Below are positions 8,145 to 16,505 of a DNA stretch of 64,000 nt, one piece after another. A program made the translations under genes and the position numbers. This stretch comes from Blastococcus haudaquaticus (GTDB lineage: Bacteria; Actinomycetota; Actinomycetes; Mycobacteriales; Geodermatophilaceae), in NCBI RefSeq assembly GCF_900230285.1, contig NZ_OCNK01000004.1, positions 62,001 to 126,000 on the forward strand. Direction: 5' to 3'. Position 1 is the first letter of the stretch, and each line of letters opens with the position of its first letter. The notes below the pieces were generated by a model. That model was not told the DNA's origin, searched no databases, and saw only the letters and a program-made list of their open reading frames with translations.

Positions 8145-8906
8145 TCAGGCCCAGCGGGTGCGCATGCTCAGCGCGGCCAGGGTGGCGGCGCCGGCCGTCG
8201 AGGTGCGCAGGACTTCCGGCCCGAGCCGGACGGCCTCGGCGCCGGCGGCGCGGAAGGCCACGACCTCGCCGTCGGTGAGGCCGCCCTCCGGGCCGACGAC
8301 GACAGCGATCGTGCCGCTCTGCGGGATCTGCAGGCCGGACAGCGGACGGCGGGCCTGCTCGTGCAGCACCACTGCCAGGTCGGCGTCGGCGAGCATCCCG
8401 CAGATCTCGCGCGTGGTCATCAGGTCGGTCACCTCGGGGACGTGCGGACGACGCGACTGCTTGGTCGCCGCGTGCGCCGCTGACCGCCACTTCGCCACGC
8501 CCTTGGCCACCCGGTCGTCACGCCACCGCGTCACGCATCGCGAGGCGGCCCAGGGCACGATCCGGTCGACGCCCAGCTCGGTGGCCAGGTCGACGGCGAG
8601 CGGTCCGCGGTCACCCTTGGGCAGCGCCTGGACGAGGACGAACTCCGGGTTGCGGCGAGGAACCTCGAAGCGTGCCCGAACCGCGATCCGCAGCCCGTCG
8701 GCACCGGCGGACACGACCTCGCCCTCGGCGACCGTGCCCTGCCCGTTCCCGACCCGGACGCGCTCCCCCGGCGCCAGCCGCAGCACCTCGACGGCGTGCC
8801 GGCCCTCTGCGCCGTCCAGGAGGAGCTGCTCGCCCTCGGGCAGCTCCTCCAGCAGGAACAGCGGCGCGCCGTCGAGCTCGGGGACGCCGAGGTCGGAGGT
8901 GGTCAC
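8145..8906 (-). CDS. rsmE: 16S rRNA (uracil-1498-N3)-methyltransferase RsmE
   Basis: A 253-residue SPOUT-class methyltransferase. The N-terminal PUA-like part is followed by the AdoMet-binding knot with VVVGPEGGLTDGEVVAF and LGPEVLRTSTAGAATLAAL, the diagnostic RsmE motifs. It methylates N3 of U1498 in helix 44 of 16S rRNA in the assembled small subunit. It lies one base downstream of dnaJ on the same strand, the standard actinobacterial order hrcA-dnaJ-rsmE, so it is probably co-transcribed. GTG 8906 is the start. Confidence 0.95.
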   Translation of the reverse strand: MTTSDLGVPELDGAPLFLLEELPEGEQLLLDGAEGRHAVEVLRLAPGERVRVGNGQGTVAEGEVVSAGADGLRIAVRARFEVPRRNPEFVLVQALPKGDRGPLAVDLATELGVDRIVPWAASRCVTRWRDDRVAKGVAKWRSAAHAATKQSRRPHVPEVTDLMTTREICGMLADADLAVVLHEQARRPLSGLQIPQSGTIAVVVGPEGGLTDGEVVAFRAAGAEAVRLGPEVLRTSTAGAATLAALSMRTRWA

Positions 8907-8907
8907 G

Positions 8908-10041
8908 TCAGCGTCCGTTGAAGGCGTCTCGAACCCGGGAGAACAGGCCGCCCTGCGCCTCGCGGTGCGAGTCGGCCTGGTCCTCCCCGCGCAGCGCGGC
9001 GAGCTCGCGCAGCAGCTTCTCCTGCTCGGCGTCCAGGCGGGTCGGCGTCGCCACCTCGACGTGGACCAGCAGGTTGCCCCGGCCCGTGCCGCGCAGCCGC
9101 GGCGCGCCGTGGGCCCGCAGCGTGAGGATGCTGTCGGACTGGGTGCCGGGCTTGATGTCGAGGTCCTCCTCGCCGTCCAGCGTCTTGAGCGTGAGCGTCG
9201 TGCCGAGGGCGGCGGAGGTCATCGGCAGCGTGACGCGGCAGTGCAGGTCCTCGCCGTCACGGGTGAAGACGTCGTGCGGCCGCTCGTGGATCTCCACGTA
9301 GAGATCGCCGGCCGGTCCGCCGCCGGGGCCGACCTCGCCCTGGCCGGTGAGCCGGATCCGCATGCCGTCCTCGACGCCCGCGGGGACCTTGACCTGCAGC
9401 GTGCGGCGCGAGCGCACCCGACCGTCGCCCCCGCACTCGCGGCAGGGGTCGGGGATGACCTGGCCGGTGCCGGCACAGGTCGGGCAGACCCGGCTGGAGA
9501 CGACCTGGCCCAGGAACCCGCGCTGGACGCTCTGCACCTCGCCCCGGCCGGAGCAGGTGGTGCAGGTCGTGGGGTGCGTGCCCGGTGCGGTGCCCGCGCC
9601 GGTGCAGACGGTGCACAGGACGGCGGTGTCGACGGTGATGTCCTTCGTGATGCCGAACACCGTCTCGTCCAGCTCCAGCTCCACCGGGATCAGCGCGTCC
9701 CGGCCGGCACGGGTGCGGCTGCGCGGCCCGCGCGTCTGGGCGCCCCCGAAGAAGGCGTCCATGATGTCGCCCAGGCCGCCGAAGCCGGCGCCGCCGAAAC
9801 CGCTGGCCCCGCCACCGCCGCTCGGGTCGAACGGGTCGCCGCCGAGATCGACGATGCGGCGCTTCTCCGGGTCGGTCAGGGCCTCGTAGGCGCGGGTGAC
9901 CTCCTGGAAGCGCTCCTTGGCCCCCGGGTCGGGGTTGACGTCGGGGTGCAGGTCGCGCGCCAGCTTCCGGTAGGCGCGCTTGAGGTCGTTGTCACTGGCA
10001 TCGCGGGACACGCCCAGCACGCCGAAGTAGTCGGTCGCCAT
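8908..10041 (-). CDS. dnaJ: Chaperone protein DnaJ (type I, DnaJ2)
   Basis: A 377-residue co-chaperone that stimulates DnaK ATPase. The J domain (residues 1-70) has [10 protein letters not shown] with HPD, followed by a Gly/Phe-rich linker. The zinc-binding domain has four CxxCxGxG repeats: [24 protein letters not shown] and CRECGGDG. The C-terminal substrate-binding domains end with a short basic tail. ATG 10041 sits 17 bases after hrcA. As the second gene behind the CIRCE operator it should be induced when HrcA is released by heat stress. Confidence 0.96.
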   Translation of the reverse strand: MATDYFGVLGVSRDASDNDLKRAYRKLARDLHPDVNPDPGAKERFQEVTRAYEALTDPEKRRIVDLGGDPFDPSGGGGASGFGGAGFGGLGDIMDAFFGGAQTRGPRSRTRAGRDALIPVELELDETVFGITKDITVDTAVLCTVCTGAGTAPGTHPTTCTTCSGRGEVQSVQRGFLGQVVSSRVCPTCAGTGQVIPDPCRECGGDGRVRSRRTLQVKVPAGVEDGMRIRLTGQGEVGPGGGPAGDLYVEIHERPHDVFTRDGEDLHCRVTLPMTSAALGTTLTLKTLDGEEDLDIKPGTQSDSILTLRAHGAPRLRGTGRGNLLVHVEVATPTRLDAEQEKLLRELAALRGEDQADSHREAQGGLFSRVRDAFNGR

Positions 10042-10058
10042 CGAGAAAGTCTCGCCCC

Positions 10059-11081
10059 TCAGCTCTCGGCCAACAGATGGCCGACGTAGCGGGCCACGGC
10101 GCGAACCGCGGCCATGTTCATCGGATAGTCCATGCGCGTCGGCCCCACGACGCCGAGCCCACCCAGGGCCCGGTCGGCGGAGCCGTAGCCGACGGACACG
10201 AACGATGCCCCGGTGAGCGCCTCGTGGGCGTTCTCCTCACCGATGCGCACCAGCACCGTGCTCGCGTCCACCTGACTCATCAACCGCAGGACCACGACCT
10301 GTTCTTCCAACGCCTCCAGGAGCGGCCGGACGGTGCCCGGGAAGTCGAGGGCGTTGCCCCGCGCGAGGTTCGCCGTCCCGCCGATGACCAGCCGGTCCTC
10401 GCTGGGCTCGACGAGGGTCTCCATCAGCGTGGCGCTGACCGTGGCGACCAGGCCGCGCAGGTGGGGCGGGGCGGTCTCCAGCAGGTCGGGCACCTTGTCG
10501 CCGGCGTCGACCAGCTTGACGCCGACGAAGGCGGAGTTGAGCAGCGTGCGCAGTTCGGCCACGGCGGTGGCGTCGACGTCCACGGGGGTGTCGACGACGC
10601 GCTGCTCGACCCGCCCGGTGTCGGTGATGAGCACCAGCATCAGGCGCGCGGCCGCCAGCTGCACGACCTCGAGGTGGCGGACCGCGCTGCGCGACAGCGT
10701 CGGGTACTGCACGACGGCGACCTGGCGGGTGAGCTGGGCCAGCAGCCGGACGCTGCGGCTCAGGACGTCGTGCAGGTCGACGGCGCCGTCGAGGAAGCGC
10801 TCGATCGCCCGCCGCTCGGCGACCGACAGCGGCTTGACCGCTGACAGCCGGTCGACGAAGAGCCGGTACCCCTTGTCGGTGGGCACGCGGCCGGCGCTGG
10901 TGTGCGGCTGGGTGATGTAGCCCTGCTCCTCCAGCACCGCCATGTCGTTGCGGATGGTGGCCGGGGACACCCCGAGGTCGTGCCGTTCGGACAGGGCCTT
11001 GCTCCCGACCGGGTCGTTCGTCGAGACGTAGTCCTGGACGATGGCCCGGAGCACCTCCAGGCGGCGTTCGTCGTGCGCCAC
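10059..11081 (-). CDS. hrcA: Heat-inducible transcription repressor HrcA
   Basis: A 340-residue repressor. I chose GTG 11081 because GGAGG lies eight bases upstream and the protein then opens with the family's [16 protein letters not shown]. The N-terminal winged helix contains [18 protein letters not shown] and [14 protein letters not shown]; the GAF-like regulatory domain follows. HrcA binds CIRCE and represses chaperone genes until heat stress titrates GroEL. A CIRCE site lies about 60 bases upstream, so the hrcA-dnaJ(-rsmE) operon is autoregulated. Confidence 0.96.
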   Translation of the reverse strand: MAHDERRLEVLRAIVQDYVSTNDPVGSKALSERHDLGVSPATIRNDMAVLEEQGYITQPHTSAGRVPTDKGYRLFVDRLSAVKPLSVAERRAIERFLDGAVDLHDVLSRSVRLLAQLTRQVAVVQYPTLSRSAVRHLEVVQLAAARLMLVLITDTGRVEQRVVDTPVDVDATAVAELRTLLNSAFVGVKLVDAGDKVPDLLETAPPHLRGLVATVSATLMETLVEPSEDRLVIGGTANLARGNALDFPGTVRPLLEALEEQVVVLRLMSQVDASTVLVRIGEENAHEALTGASFVSVGYGSADRALGGLGVVGPTRMDYPMNMAAVRAVARYVGHLLAES

Positions 11082-11140
11082 GGTGACACCTCCCCGTACC
11101 GGTCGACGTGCCGTGCGGCGTCCGCGCCCCGTCCTCGGGG

Positions 11141-11167
11141 CTGGCACTCGCACAGCAGGAGTGCCAG
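11141..11167. promoter_or_regulatory. CIRCE operator (HrcA binding site)
   Basis: CTGGCACTC at 11141-11149, nine bases of spacer, then GAGTGCCAG at 11159-11167: a perfect 9-9-9 inverted repeat matching the actinobacterial form of CIRCE. It lies between hrcA (minus) and the small conserved gene (plus), so it controls the hrcA operon and could also affect the divergent gene. Confidence 0.95.
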
Positions 11168-11313
11168 CCCAGCATACGGCTGCGGTGCCACTCCGTCGCG
11201 CATCTCGGAGGGTGGTCTCACCCTCCCCGGTGGCCGGGCCACCCGTCGCACCCCGGCCGCTAGGGTGGGTCGGGTCGGCCCCCTCCCCGGGGCAGAGAGC
11301 GGAGGTCGGTGCC

Positions 11314-11691
11314 CTGATCTTCAAAGCGGTACGTGACGGCCGCCCCTATCCCGACCACGGTCTGTCCACCCGGGACTGGGCGATGATCCCGCCCCGTCAG
11401 GTGCGGATGGACACGCTGACGACGACGAAGAAGGAACTGGCGCTCGACGCCCTCCTGGCCGACGACTCCACCTTCTACGGCGACCTCTTCCCGCACGCGG
11501 TGCAGTGGCACGGCGAGCTGTACCTGGAGGACGGCCTGCACCGCGCCCTCCGCGCGGCGCTGCAGCAGCGCAACGTCATCCACGTGCGCGTGCTCGACCT
11601 GGATGCGCTGACCCCGGTGCAGGCGCCGTCCGGCCCGGAGACCGCGTCGATCCCGGCCCAGCCGCCGGTGCCCAACCCCCGGCGGGTCTAG
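11314..11691 (+). CDS. Conserved small actinobacterial protein (Rv2375-like, often labelled VapB-type antitoxin), CTG start
   Basis: About 125 residues beginning [21 protein letters not shown] and containing [32 protein letters not shown]. This is the small protein found divergent from hrcA across actinobacteria, including mycobacteria. Databases often label it a type II antitoxin, but no toxin gene is adjacent, so I treat the function as unknown. The family begins right at IFK, where the only in-frame start is CTG 11314. A perfect GGAGG sits eight bases upstream, so CTG initiation is likely. The next in-frame ATG (11383) would remove conserved residues. Stop is TAG. Confidence 0.8.
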   Translation: MIFKAVRDGRPYPDHGLSTRDWAMIPPRQVRMDTLTTTKKELALDALLADDSTFYGDLFPHAVQWHGELYLEDGLHRALRAALQQRNVIHVRVLDLDALTPVQAPSGPETASIPAQPPVPNPRRV

Positions 11692-11748
11692 CCGCACGAC
11701 TCCCGGTGGGAGCGATGAGGTCCGGCGGCCGGTCCTGTCTCATCCGGT

Positions 11749-12378
11749 ATGACCAGGATCATCGCGGACATCTCCATCTCCCTCGACGGTCTCGTCACCG
11801 GGCCCGACCCCCGCCCGGACAACGGCCTGGGCACGGGCGGCGAGGCACTGCACACCTGGGCGTTCTCCGACGACCCGGACGACCGCCGGCTCCTGCGGGA
11901 ATCGACCTCCCGCTCGGGCGCCGTCGTCCTCGGCCGGCGGCTCTTCGACATCGTGGACGGTCCGCAGGGGTGGAACGACGACACCGGCTATGGAGCCGGC
12001 GAGGTCGGGACGCCGGCCTTCGTCGTCGTGACCAGCTCCCCGCCGGAGTCGGTGCGCCGCGCCGACCTCGACTGGACCTTCGTCACCACCGGCCTGACCG
12101 ACGCCGTCGGGGCCGCGCGGGAGCGCGCGGAGGCGGCATCGGCGGAGCGCGGCACGGACCTCGACGTCGTCCTGATGGGCGGTGGTGCCACGATCGGGTC
12201 GGCGCTCGACGCGGGGCTGCTCGACGTGCTGCGGGTCCACCTCGCGCCCGTCGTGCTGGGCACCGGCACCCCGCTGTTCACCGGCGGATCGCGGCGCACC
12301 CTGGTGCAGCGGAGCGTGCTCACCACCCCGAACGCGACGCACCTGACCTACGACGTCCTCCCCGCCGGGAGCGGCTAG
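11749..12378 (+). CDS. Dihydrofolate reductase family protein (RibD C-terminal-like)
   Basis: A 209-residue single-domain protein. It starts MTRIIADISISLDGLVTGP, has the NADPH-fold features GAVVLGRRLFDIVDG and VVLMGGGATIGSALDAGLLD, and ends with a strand near VVLGTGTPLFTGGS. This is the RibD-C/YwjB-like branch of the DHFR fold, NADPH-dependent reductases whose substrates are mostly unknown. It stands alone. Its TAG stop shares the tetranucleotide CTAG (12375-12378) with the TAG stop of the convergent response regulator gene. Confidence 0.85.
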   Translation: MTRIIADISISLDGLVTGPDPRPDNGLGTGGEALHTWAFSDDPDDRRLLRESTSRSGAVVLGRRLFDIVDGPQGWNDDTGYGAGEVGTPAFVVVTSSPPESVRRADLDWTFVTTGLTDAVGAARERAEAASAERGTDLDVVLMGGGATIGSALDAGLLDVLRVHLAPVVLGTGTPLFTGGSRRTLVQRSVLTTPNATHLTYDVLPAGSG

Positions 12379-12980
12379 AGCCAGCCCTTGTCGGCGGCCT
12401 CCCGCGCGGCCTCCACGCGGGTGCGGGCCCCGGTCTTGCCGATGGCCGACGACAGGTAGTTGCGCACCGTCCCCTCGGACAGGAACAGCCGTCCGGCGAT
12501 GTCGGCGACGGTCGCCCCGTCCGCGGCGGCGCGCAGCACGTCGGCCTCGCGCGCCGACAGCGGCGTCGCACCGATGGCCAGTGCGGCGGCGGCCAGATCG
12601 CGGTCGATCACCCGCTCCCCCGCCATCACCGCCCGGATGCCGCGGGCCAGCTCGGCCACCGGTGCGTCCTTCACCAGGAAGCCGGCCGCGCCGACCTCCA
12701 TGGCCCGGCGCAGGAAGCCCGGCCGCCCGAACGTCGTCAGGATGACCGCCCGGCACCCCGGGACGGCGGTGGCGAGCTCGCGGGCGGCCTCGATGCCGTC
12801 GCCGCCGGGCATCTCGATGTCGAGCAGGGCCACGTCGGGACGGTGCTCCCGAGCGGCGGCGACGACCGCGTCGCCCCGCCCCACCTCGGCGACCACCTCG
12901 AGGTCCTCCTCGAGCTCCAGCAGCGCGCGCAGGGCGCCGCGGACGAGCGACTGGTCCTCGGCGATCAGCACCCGGATCAC
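12375..12980 (-). CDS. NarL/LuxR-family response regulator
   Basis: A 201-residue response regulator. The receiver domain (1-120) has acidic residues in LIAEDQ, the phosphoacceptor Asp in VALLDIEMPGGDG and the conserved Lys in FLVKDAPVAEL. The C-terminal LuxR helix-turn-helix reads LSAREADVLRAAADG then VADIAGRLFLSEGTVRNYL. It overlaps the kinase gene upstream by four bases, and an ABC-2 exporter precedes that: a four-gene unit of the DesKR type in which the regulator probably controls the exporter. Stop is TAG. Confidence 0.92.
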   Translation of the reverse strand: MIRVLIAEDQSLVRGALRALLELEEDLEVVAEVGRGDAVVAAAREHRPDVALLDIEMPGGDGIEAARELATAVPGCRAVILTTFGRPGFLRRAMEVGAAGFLVKDAPVAELARGIRAVMAGERVIDRDLAAAALAIGATPLSAREADVLRAAADGATVADIAGRLFLSEGTVRNYLSSAIGKTGARTRVEAAREAADKGWL

Positions 12981-14083
12981 CGGACCACCGCCGGATCGGC
13001 GGGCACGTGCGCCGGGACGACGGCGAGGAGGCGGAAGCCCCGACCCGGCGCCGGCCCCGCCTCCAGACGCCCACCGACCGCCTCGACCCGCTCGGCGAGG
13101 CCGGCCAGGCCCGTGCCGCGCGGTGCGTCCCCGCCCCGACCGTCGTCGGTCACCGTCAGGGCCGCGCCGTCGTCGGTCACCGCCAGGTCCACGGTCATGG
13201 ACCGGGCACCACTGTGCCGCAGCACGTTGGTGGTCGCCTCCCGGACCACCCAGCCGAGGACGGCGTCGACGGCCGCCGGCAGCGGCTCGGAGGGCGCCTG
13301 GGCCCGGAGGGTGATGCCGGCCGCCGACAGCGCCGACCGGGCCTCGGCCAGCGCCTGGGCGAGGCTGACCTGCCGGTAGCCGCTCACCGCGTCACGCACC
13401 TCCGCCAGCGCCCGGCGGGCGGCGGCCTCGACGTCGGCCATCTCCTGGCGGGCCCGCGCCGGGTCCCGCTCGGCCAGCCGGCCGGCGAGCTCGCTCTTCA
13501 GCGCGATGAGCGACAGGCTGTGGCCCAAGAGGTCGTGCAGGTCGCGGGCGAACCGCATCCGTTCCTCGGCGACCGCACTGCGGGCCAGCTCCTCCCGGGC
13601 CTGGGTCAGCTCGGAGTTGACGCCGATCAGATAGCGCGTGCCACGCAGCGCGAAGGCGGTCAGCAGGCACAGCAGCGGCAGGAAGAACAGCTCGCCCAGC
13701 ATGCCGCCCGCGGTGAGCACGCCGGCGCAGACGGCGGTGGCGCCCACCACCGCCGGCCAGATCCAGCGCTCCGGCAGGGTGACGGCCACCGCGGCGGACA
13801 GGTAGATCATGAGCCCGGCGAACGGCGTCCCCAGCCAGAGGCCGAGCCCCACCCCGAGCACCGCCACGACGGCCAGCCCCCGGTAGGACGGCGAGCAGCC
13901 CGGCGCGAACGCCTTGCCCAGCACCGTCAGGTACGCGGCCGTGAAGACGACCAGGGCCGCACCCGCGGCGATGCGTACCCCGGTCGGGCCCGGGGCGGTG
14001 AGCAGGTGGGCGATGGGGAAGACCTGGAACAGCAGCCAGGGCAGCGCCCAGCCCAGCTGCTGCAGACGGTTCCGCACGTCCAT
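12977..14083 (-). CDS. Sensor histidine kinase (HisKA_3, DesK type)
   Basis: A 368-residue membrane kinase. Four to six hydrophobic segments fill residues 1-150. The dimerisation box is RFARDLHDLLGHSLSLIAL with the phosphorylated His. The ATPase domain has the N box EATTNVLRHSGA and the G box DDGRGGDAPRGTGLAGLAE. It should phosphorylate the NarL-type regulator whose gene overlaps its stop. The lack of a large extracellular domain suggests it senses the membrane or the neighbouring transporter. Confidence 0.92.
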   Translation of the reverse strand: MDVRNRLQQLGWALPWLLFQVFPIAHLLTAPGPTGVRIAAGAALVVFTAAYLTVLGKAFAPGCSPSYRGLAVVAVLGVGLGLWLGTPFAGLMIYLSAAVAVTLPERWIWPAVVGATAVCAGVLTAGGMLGELFFLPLLCLLTAFALRGTRYLIGVNSELTQAREELARSAVAEERMRFARDLHDLLGHSLSLIALKSELAGRLAERDPARARQEMADVEAAARRALAEVRDAVSGYRQVSLAQALAEARSALSAAGITLRAQAPSEPLPAAVDAVLGWVVREATTNVLRHSGARSMTVDLAVTDDGAALTVTDDGRGGDAPRGTGLAGLAERVEAVGGRLEAGPAPGRGFRLLAVVPAHVPADPAVVR

Positions 14084-14102
14084 GCCCGGACCGTAGCCCG
14101 CG

Positions 14103-14849
14103 TCAGCCGGAGACCGCGTGCAGCGGCCGCCGGCGGGCCACGGTCACCGCGAGCGCGGCGAAGACCGCGGTGAAGGCGGTCAGCGCGACCACGGGAAGGA
14201 GCGCCGGCGCGGTTCCCGCCGCGACGTCGCGGCCCATCTCGGCGTACCAGTACGAGGGCGTGAACCAGGCCAGCACCTGCATGGGCTCCGGGAACATCTC
14301 CACCGGCCACCACAGGCCGCCGAGCGCGGCCAGCATGGTGCCCAGGATCCCGATCGCCCCGCCGGCCGCCTTCTCCTCCAGGCTCAGCCCGATCAGCAGC
14401 CCGAGCGCCACGAACGCGATGGACCCCGCCCAGAGCACCCCCACGAGCACCGCCCACGTCCCCGTGCCCAGCTGCACCCCGTTGACGAACCGGCCGACGA
14501 GGGCCACCACGACGAGACTCGGCAGCGCCAGGATCGCGCCGACCGCCACGTCAACGGCGAACACCTGGGTCTGGGGCACGGGCGTGATCCGCAACTGCCG
14601 GAGCCAGCCCGACGCCCGGTCGAAGGAGATCCGGATGGTCGCACCGAGGGCCGCACCGAGGGCGCCGTAGGCCATCATCGAGACCATCACCGAGGCCGCG
14701 ACCTCGTCGTACCCGGCCGCGTCGCCCATCTGCCCCCCGATGATCTTCGTGATGAAGATGGTGAAGAGGGCCGGCAGCAGCACGGTGAAGAACAGGTACT
14801 GCTTGTTGCGCCCGACACGGCGCAGCTGGAAGGCGAGCAGCGGGTTCAT
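14103..14849 (-). CDS. ABC-2 type transporter permease
   Basis: A 248-residue integral membrane protein with about six hydrophobic segments, beginning MNPLLAFQLRRVGRNKQYLFF. It carries the ABC-2 features IRISFDRASGWLRQLRITPVP and a late GGLWWPVEMFPEPMQVLAWFTP segment typical of drug or lipid exporters. It overlaps the ATPase gene by four bases and precedes the sensor kinase, so it is one half of an exporter co-expressed with its regulators. The cargo is unknown. Confidence 0.9.
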   Translation of the reverse strand: MNPLLAFQLRRVGRNKQYLFFTVLLPALFTIFITKIIGGQMGDAAGYDEVAASVMVSMMAYGALGAALGATIRISFDRASGWLRQLRITPVPQTQVFAVDVAVGAILALPSLVVVALVGRFVNGVQLGTGTWAVLVGVLWAGSIAFVALGLLIGLSLEEKAAGGAIGILGTMLAALGGLWWPVEMFPEPMQVLAWFTPSYWYAEMGRDVAAGTAPALLPVVALTAFTAVFAALAVTVARRRPLHAVSG

Positions 14850-15754
14850 CGGACGGCTCCGATCGGGTGGGTGTGGCCGGTCGAGATGAGCGAGAGGACG
14901 GCGTCCTCCAGGGTGGCGCCGCGGACCTCCAGGTCGGGCAGCCCGCCGTCGGCCAGCAGCGCGCGCAGCGTGGCGTCGGCGTCGGTGGTGGCCACGGTGA
15001 CCGTGCCGCCGTGGCGGGCCACGCCGGTGACGGCAGGGAGGCTCTCGAGCCGGCGGTCGGGCGCCGCGGTGAACGAGATGGTGCGGCCGGTGACGCGGGC
15101 CTTCACCTGGGCGGTGGACCCGTCGGCGACCACCCGGCCGGCCGCGACGACGACCACCCGGTCGGCGACGGCGTCGGCCTCGTCGAGGTGGTGGGTGGCG
15201 AAGACGACGGTGTGGCCGGCGTCGGCCAGCCCCCGCATCGTCGTCCAGAAGGCCCGGCGGCCTTCGACGTCCATGGCCGAGGTGGGCTCGTCGAGCAGCA
15301 GCAGCGGCGGTGCGCCGGCCAGCGCGAGGGCGAGCAGCACGCGCTGCCGCTGCCCGCCGGACAGCGCGTCCACGGATCGCTCGAGCAGGCCGTCGATGCC
15401 GGCGGTGACGACCAGGTCGTCCAGCGGCCAGCGCGTGGGGAAGCTGCGCCGGACGAGGTCGAGGACCTCCCCCACGCGCGCCTCGCTGGGCAGTCCGCCG
15501 TGCTGCAGCATGGCGCCGACGCAGCCGGCCCGCACCGCGTCGGCCGGCGTCCGGCCGAGGATGCCGACCGATCCCGCGGCGGGGTTCAGCAGCCCGAGGA
15601 CGGCGTTGACGACCGAGGACTTGCCGGCGCCGTTGGCCCCGAGCAGGGCCACGGTCTGGCCACTGGGGATGGTGAGGTCGAGGCCGTCGACGGCGAGCGT
15701 GTCGCCGTAGCGGACGGTCAGTCCGGTGATGTCCAGGGCGGGCGGTGAGGTCAC
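14846..15754 (-). CDS. ABC transporter ATP-binding protein (DrrA-like exporter)
   Basis: A 302-residue ATPase. Walker A is LLGANGAGKSSVVNAVLGLL, the signature is LSGGQRQRVLLALALAG, Walker B is LLLLDEPTSAMD and the switch His is in VVFATHHLDEADAVAD. The roughly 80-residue C-terminal extension is typical of DrrA/CcmA-type exporter ATPases. It is the first gene of the exporter-kinase-regulator operon (minus strand), starting GTG 15754. Confidence 0.92.
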   Translation of the reverse strand: MTSPPALDITGLTVRYGDTLAVDGLDLTIPSGQTVALLGANGAGKSSVVNAVLGLLNPAAGSVGILGRTPADAVRAGCVGAMLQHGGLPSEARVGEVLDLVRRSFPTRWPLDDLVVTAGIDGLLERSVDALSGGQRQRVLLALALAGAPPLLLLDEPTSAMDVEGRRAFWTTMRGLADAGHTVVFATHHLDEADAVADRVVVVAAGRVVADGSTAQVKARVTGRTISFTAAPDRRLESLPAVTGVARHGGTVTVATTDADATLRALLADGGLPDLEVRGATLEDAVLSLISTGHTHPIGAVR

Positions 15755-15800
15755 GTGACGAGGGTCGCGAGTGCGGACCTCACGAGGTAGTGCGGAACGT

Positions 15801-15838
15801 CGCTGATGGCGTCTGACGGATGTCAGACGCCATCAGCG
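15801..15838. terminator. Perfect 17-bp hairpin between the traR-like gene and the exporter operon
   Basis: Arms 15801-15817 and 15822-15838 are exact reverse complements around a GGAT loop. It lies just after the stop of the zinc-finger gene and before the ABC ATPase start on the same strand. It is best read as a terminator of the upstream gene, possibly an attenuator of the operon. Confidence 0.65.
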
Positions 15839-15854
15839 GGACGTCAGCGGGCCG

Positions 15855-16175
15855 TCAGCGGGCGGAGGTGCAGGCCACGCAGGTGCCGGCGAAGGGCCGC
15901 AGCTCGAGGCGCTCCTCCGGGATCTCCCGCTGGCAGCCGGTGCAGCGGCCGTAGGTGCCGGCCTCGATGCGGGCGAGGGCGGCGTCGATCTCCCCAAGGG
16001 TGACCAGCAGGTCGGCGCTGCGGCGCTGTGCCACCGGGTCGGGCACGGACTGGGCGCACTCGGCCAGAGCGGCCTCGCGCTGGCGGACGCAGTCGGTCCG
16101 GTGCTCGTCGAGGAGGGCGCGGAAGCGGTCGTGCGCGCCGGCGGGCGTGGTGGCGGTGTCGAGGCTGGAGGACAT
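15855..16175 (-). CDS. DksA/TraR-type C4 zinc-finger protein
   Basis: A 106-residue protein. An N-terminal helical coiled-coil region (about 15-75) precedes a C-terminal zinc finger CTGCQRE...GTCVAC, spaced Cx2C-x17-Cx2C. This is the TraR/DksA architecture: such proteins insert into the RNA polymerase secondary channel and alter promoter choice, with or without ppGpp. Only family membership is clear here. It stands alone, with a hairpin after it. Confidence 0.85.
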   Translation of the reverse strand: MSSSLDTATTPAGAHDRFRALLDEHRTDCVRQREAALAECAQSVPDPVAQRRSADLLVTLGEIDAALARIEAGTYGRCTGCQREIPEERLELRPFAGTCVACTSAR

Positions 16176-16259
16176 GCGGAACTCCTTCGGGCAACGCGGG
16201 AAGACGCGGTCACCGGGTGGTGGCGCGTCAGGACGGGCGGTTGCGACTCCGCGAGGGAG

Positions 16260-16487
16260 TCAGGAGAACTGCGGCGGGGCCCGGTCCTGGCTGCGGCGGA
16301 GGACGTCGAGTCCTCGCAGGCCGCGTGCTCGCCGGTTCATCGCCAGGGCGAGCAGCATCCCGCCGGAGAAGGCGGGGACGGCGGTGGCCTGCGGGCCGCG
16401 CGGGGCGCCGGCATCTCGGAACGCGTACGCGTCCACGCCGATCACCCCCACGCTCTGCCCGGCGCCGTTGCCGGAGCTCCGCACCAT
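16260..16487 (-). CDS. Small hypothetical protein
   Basis: A 75-residue frame with very high third-position GC, like real genes here, filling most of the space between the zinc-finger gene and the oxygenase gene. It contains a mildly hydrophobic middle (VPAFSGGMLLALAM) and a basic stretch after it. I recognise no family. It could be a chance frame; a promoter or ribosome site is not obvious. Confidence 0.35.
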   Translation of the reverse strand: MVRSSGNGAGQSVGVIGVDAYAFRDAGAPRGPQATAVPAFSGGMLLALAMNRRARGLRGLDVLRRSQDRAPPQFS

Positions 16488-16505
16488 AGCCGAGAACGGG
16501 CGCTG

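Noticed and set aside
11689-12378. Sec readthrough at the TAG stops of the small conserved gene and the reductase
   Set aside because: Neither TAG follows a redox motif, the proteins are complete at that point and no suitable hairpin follows.
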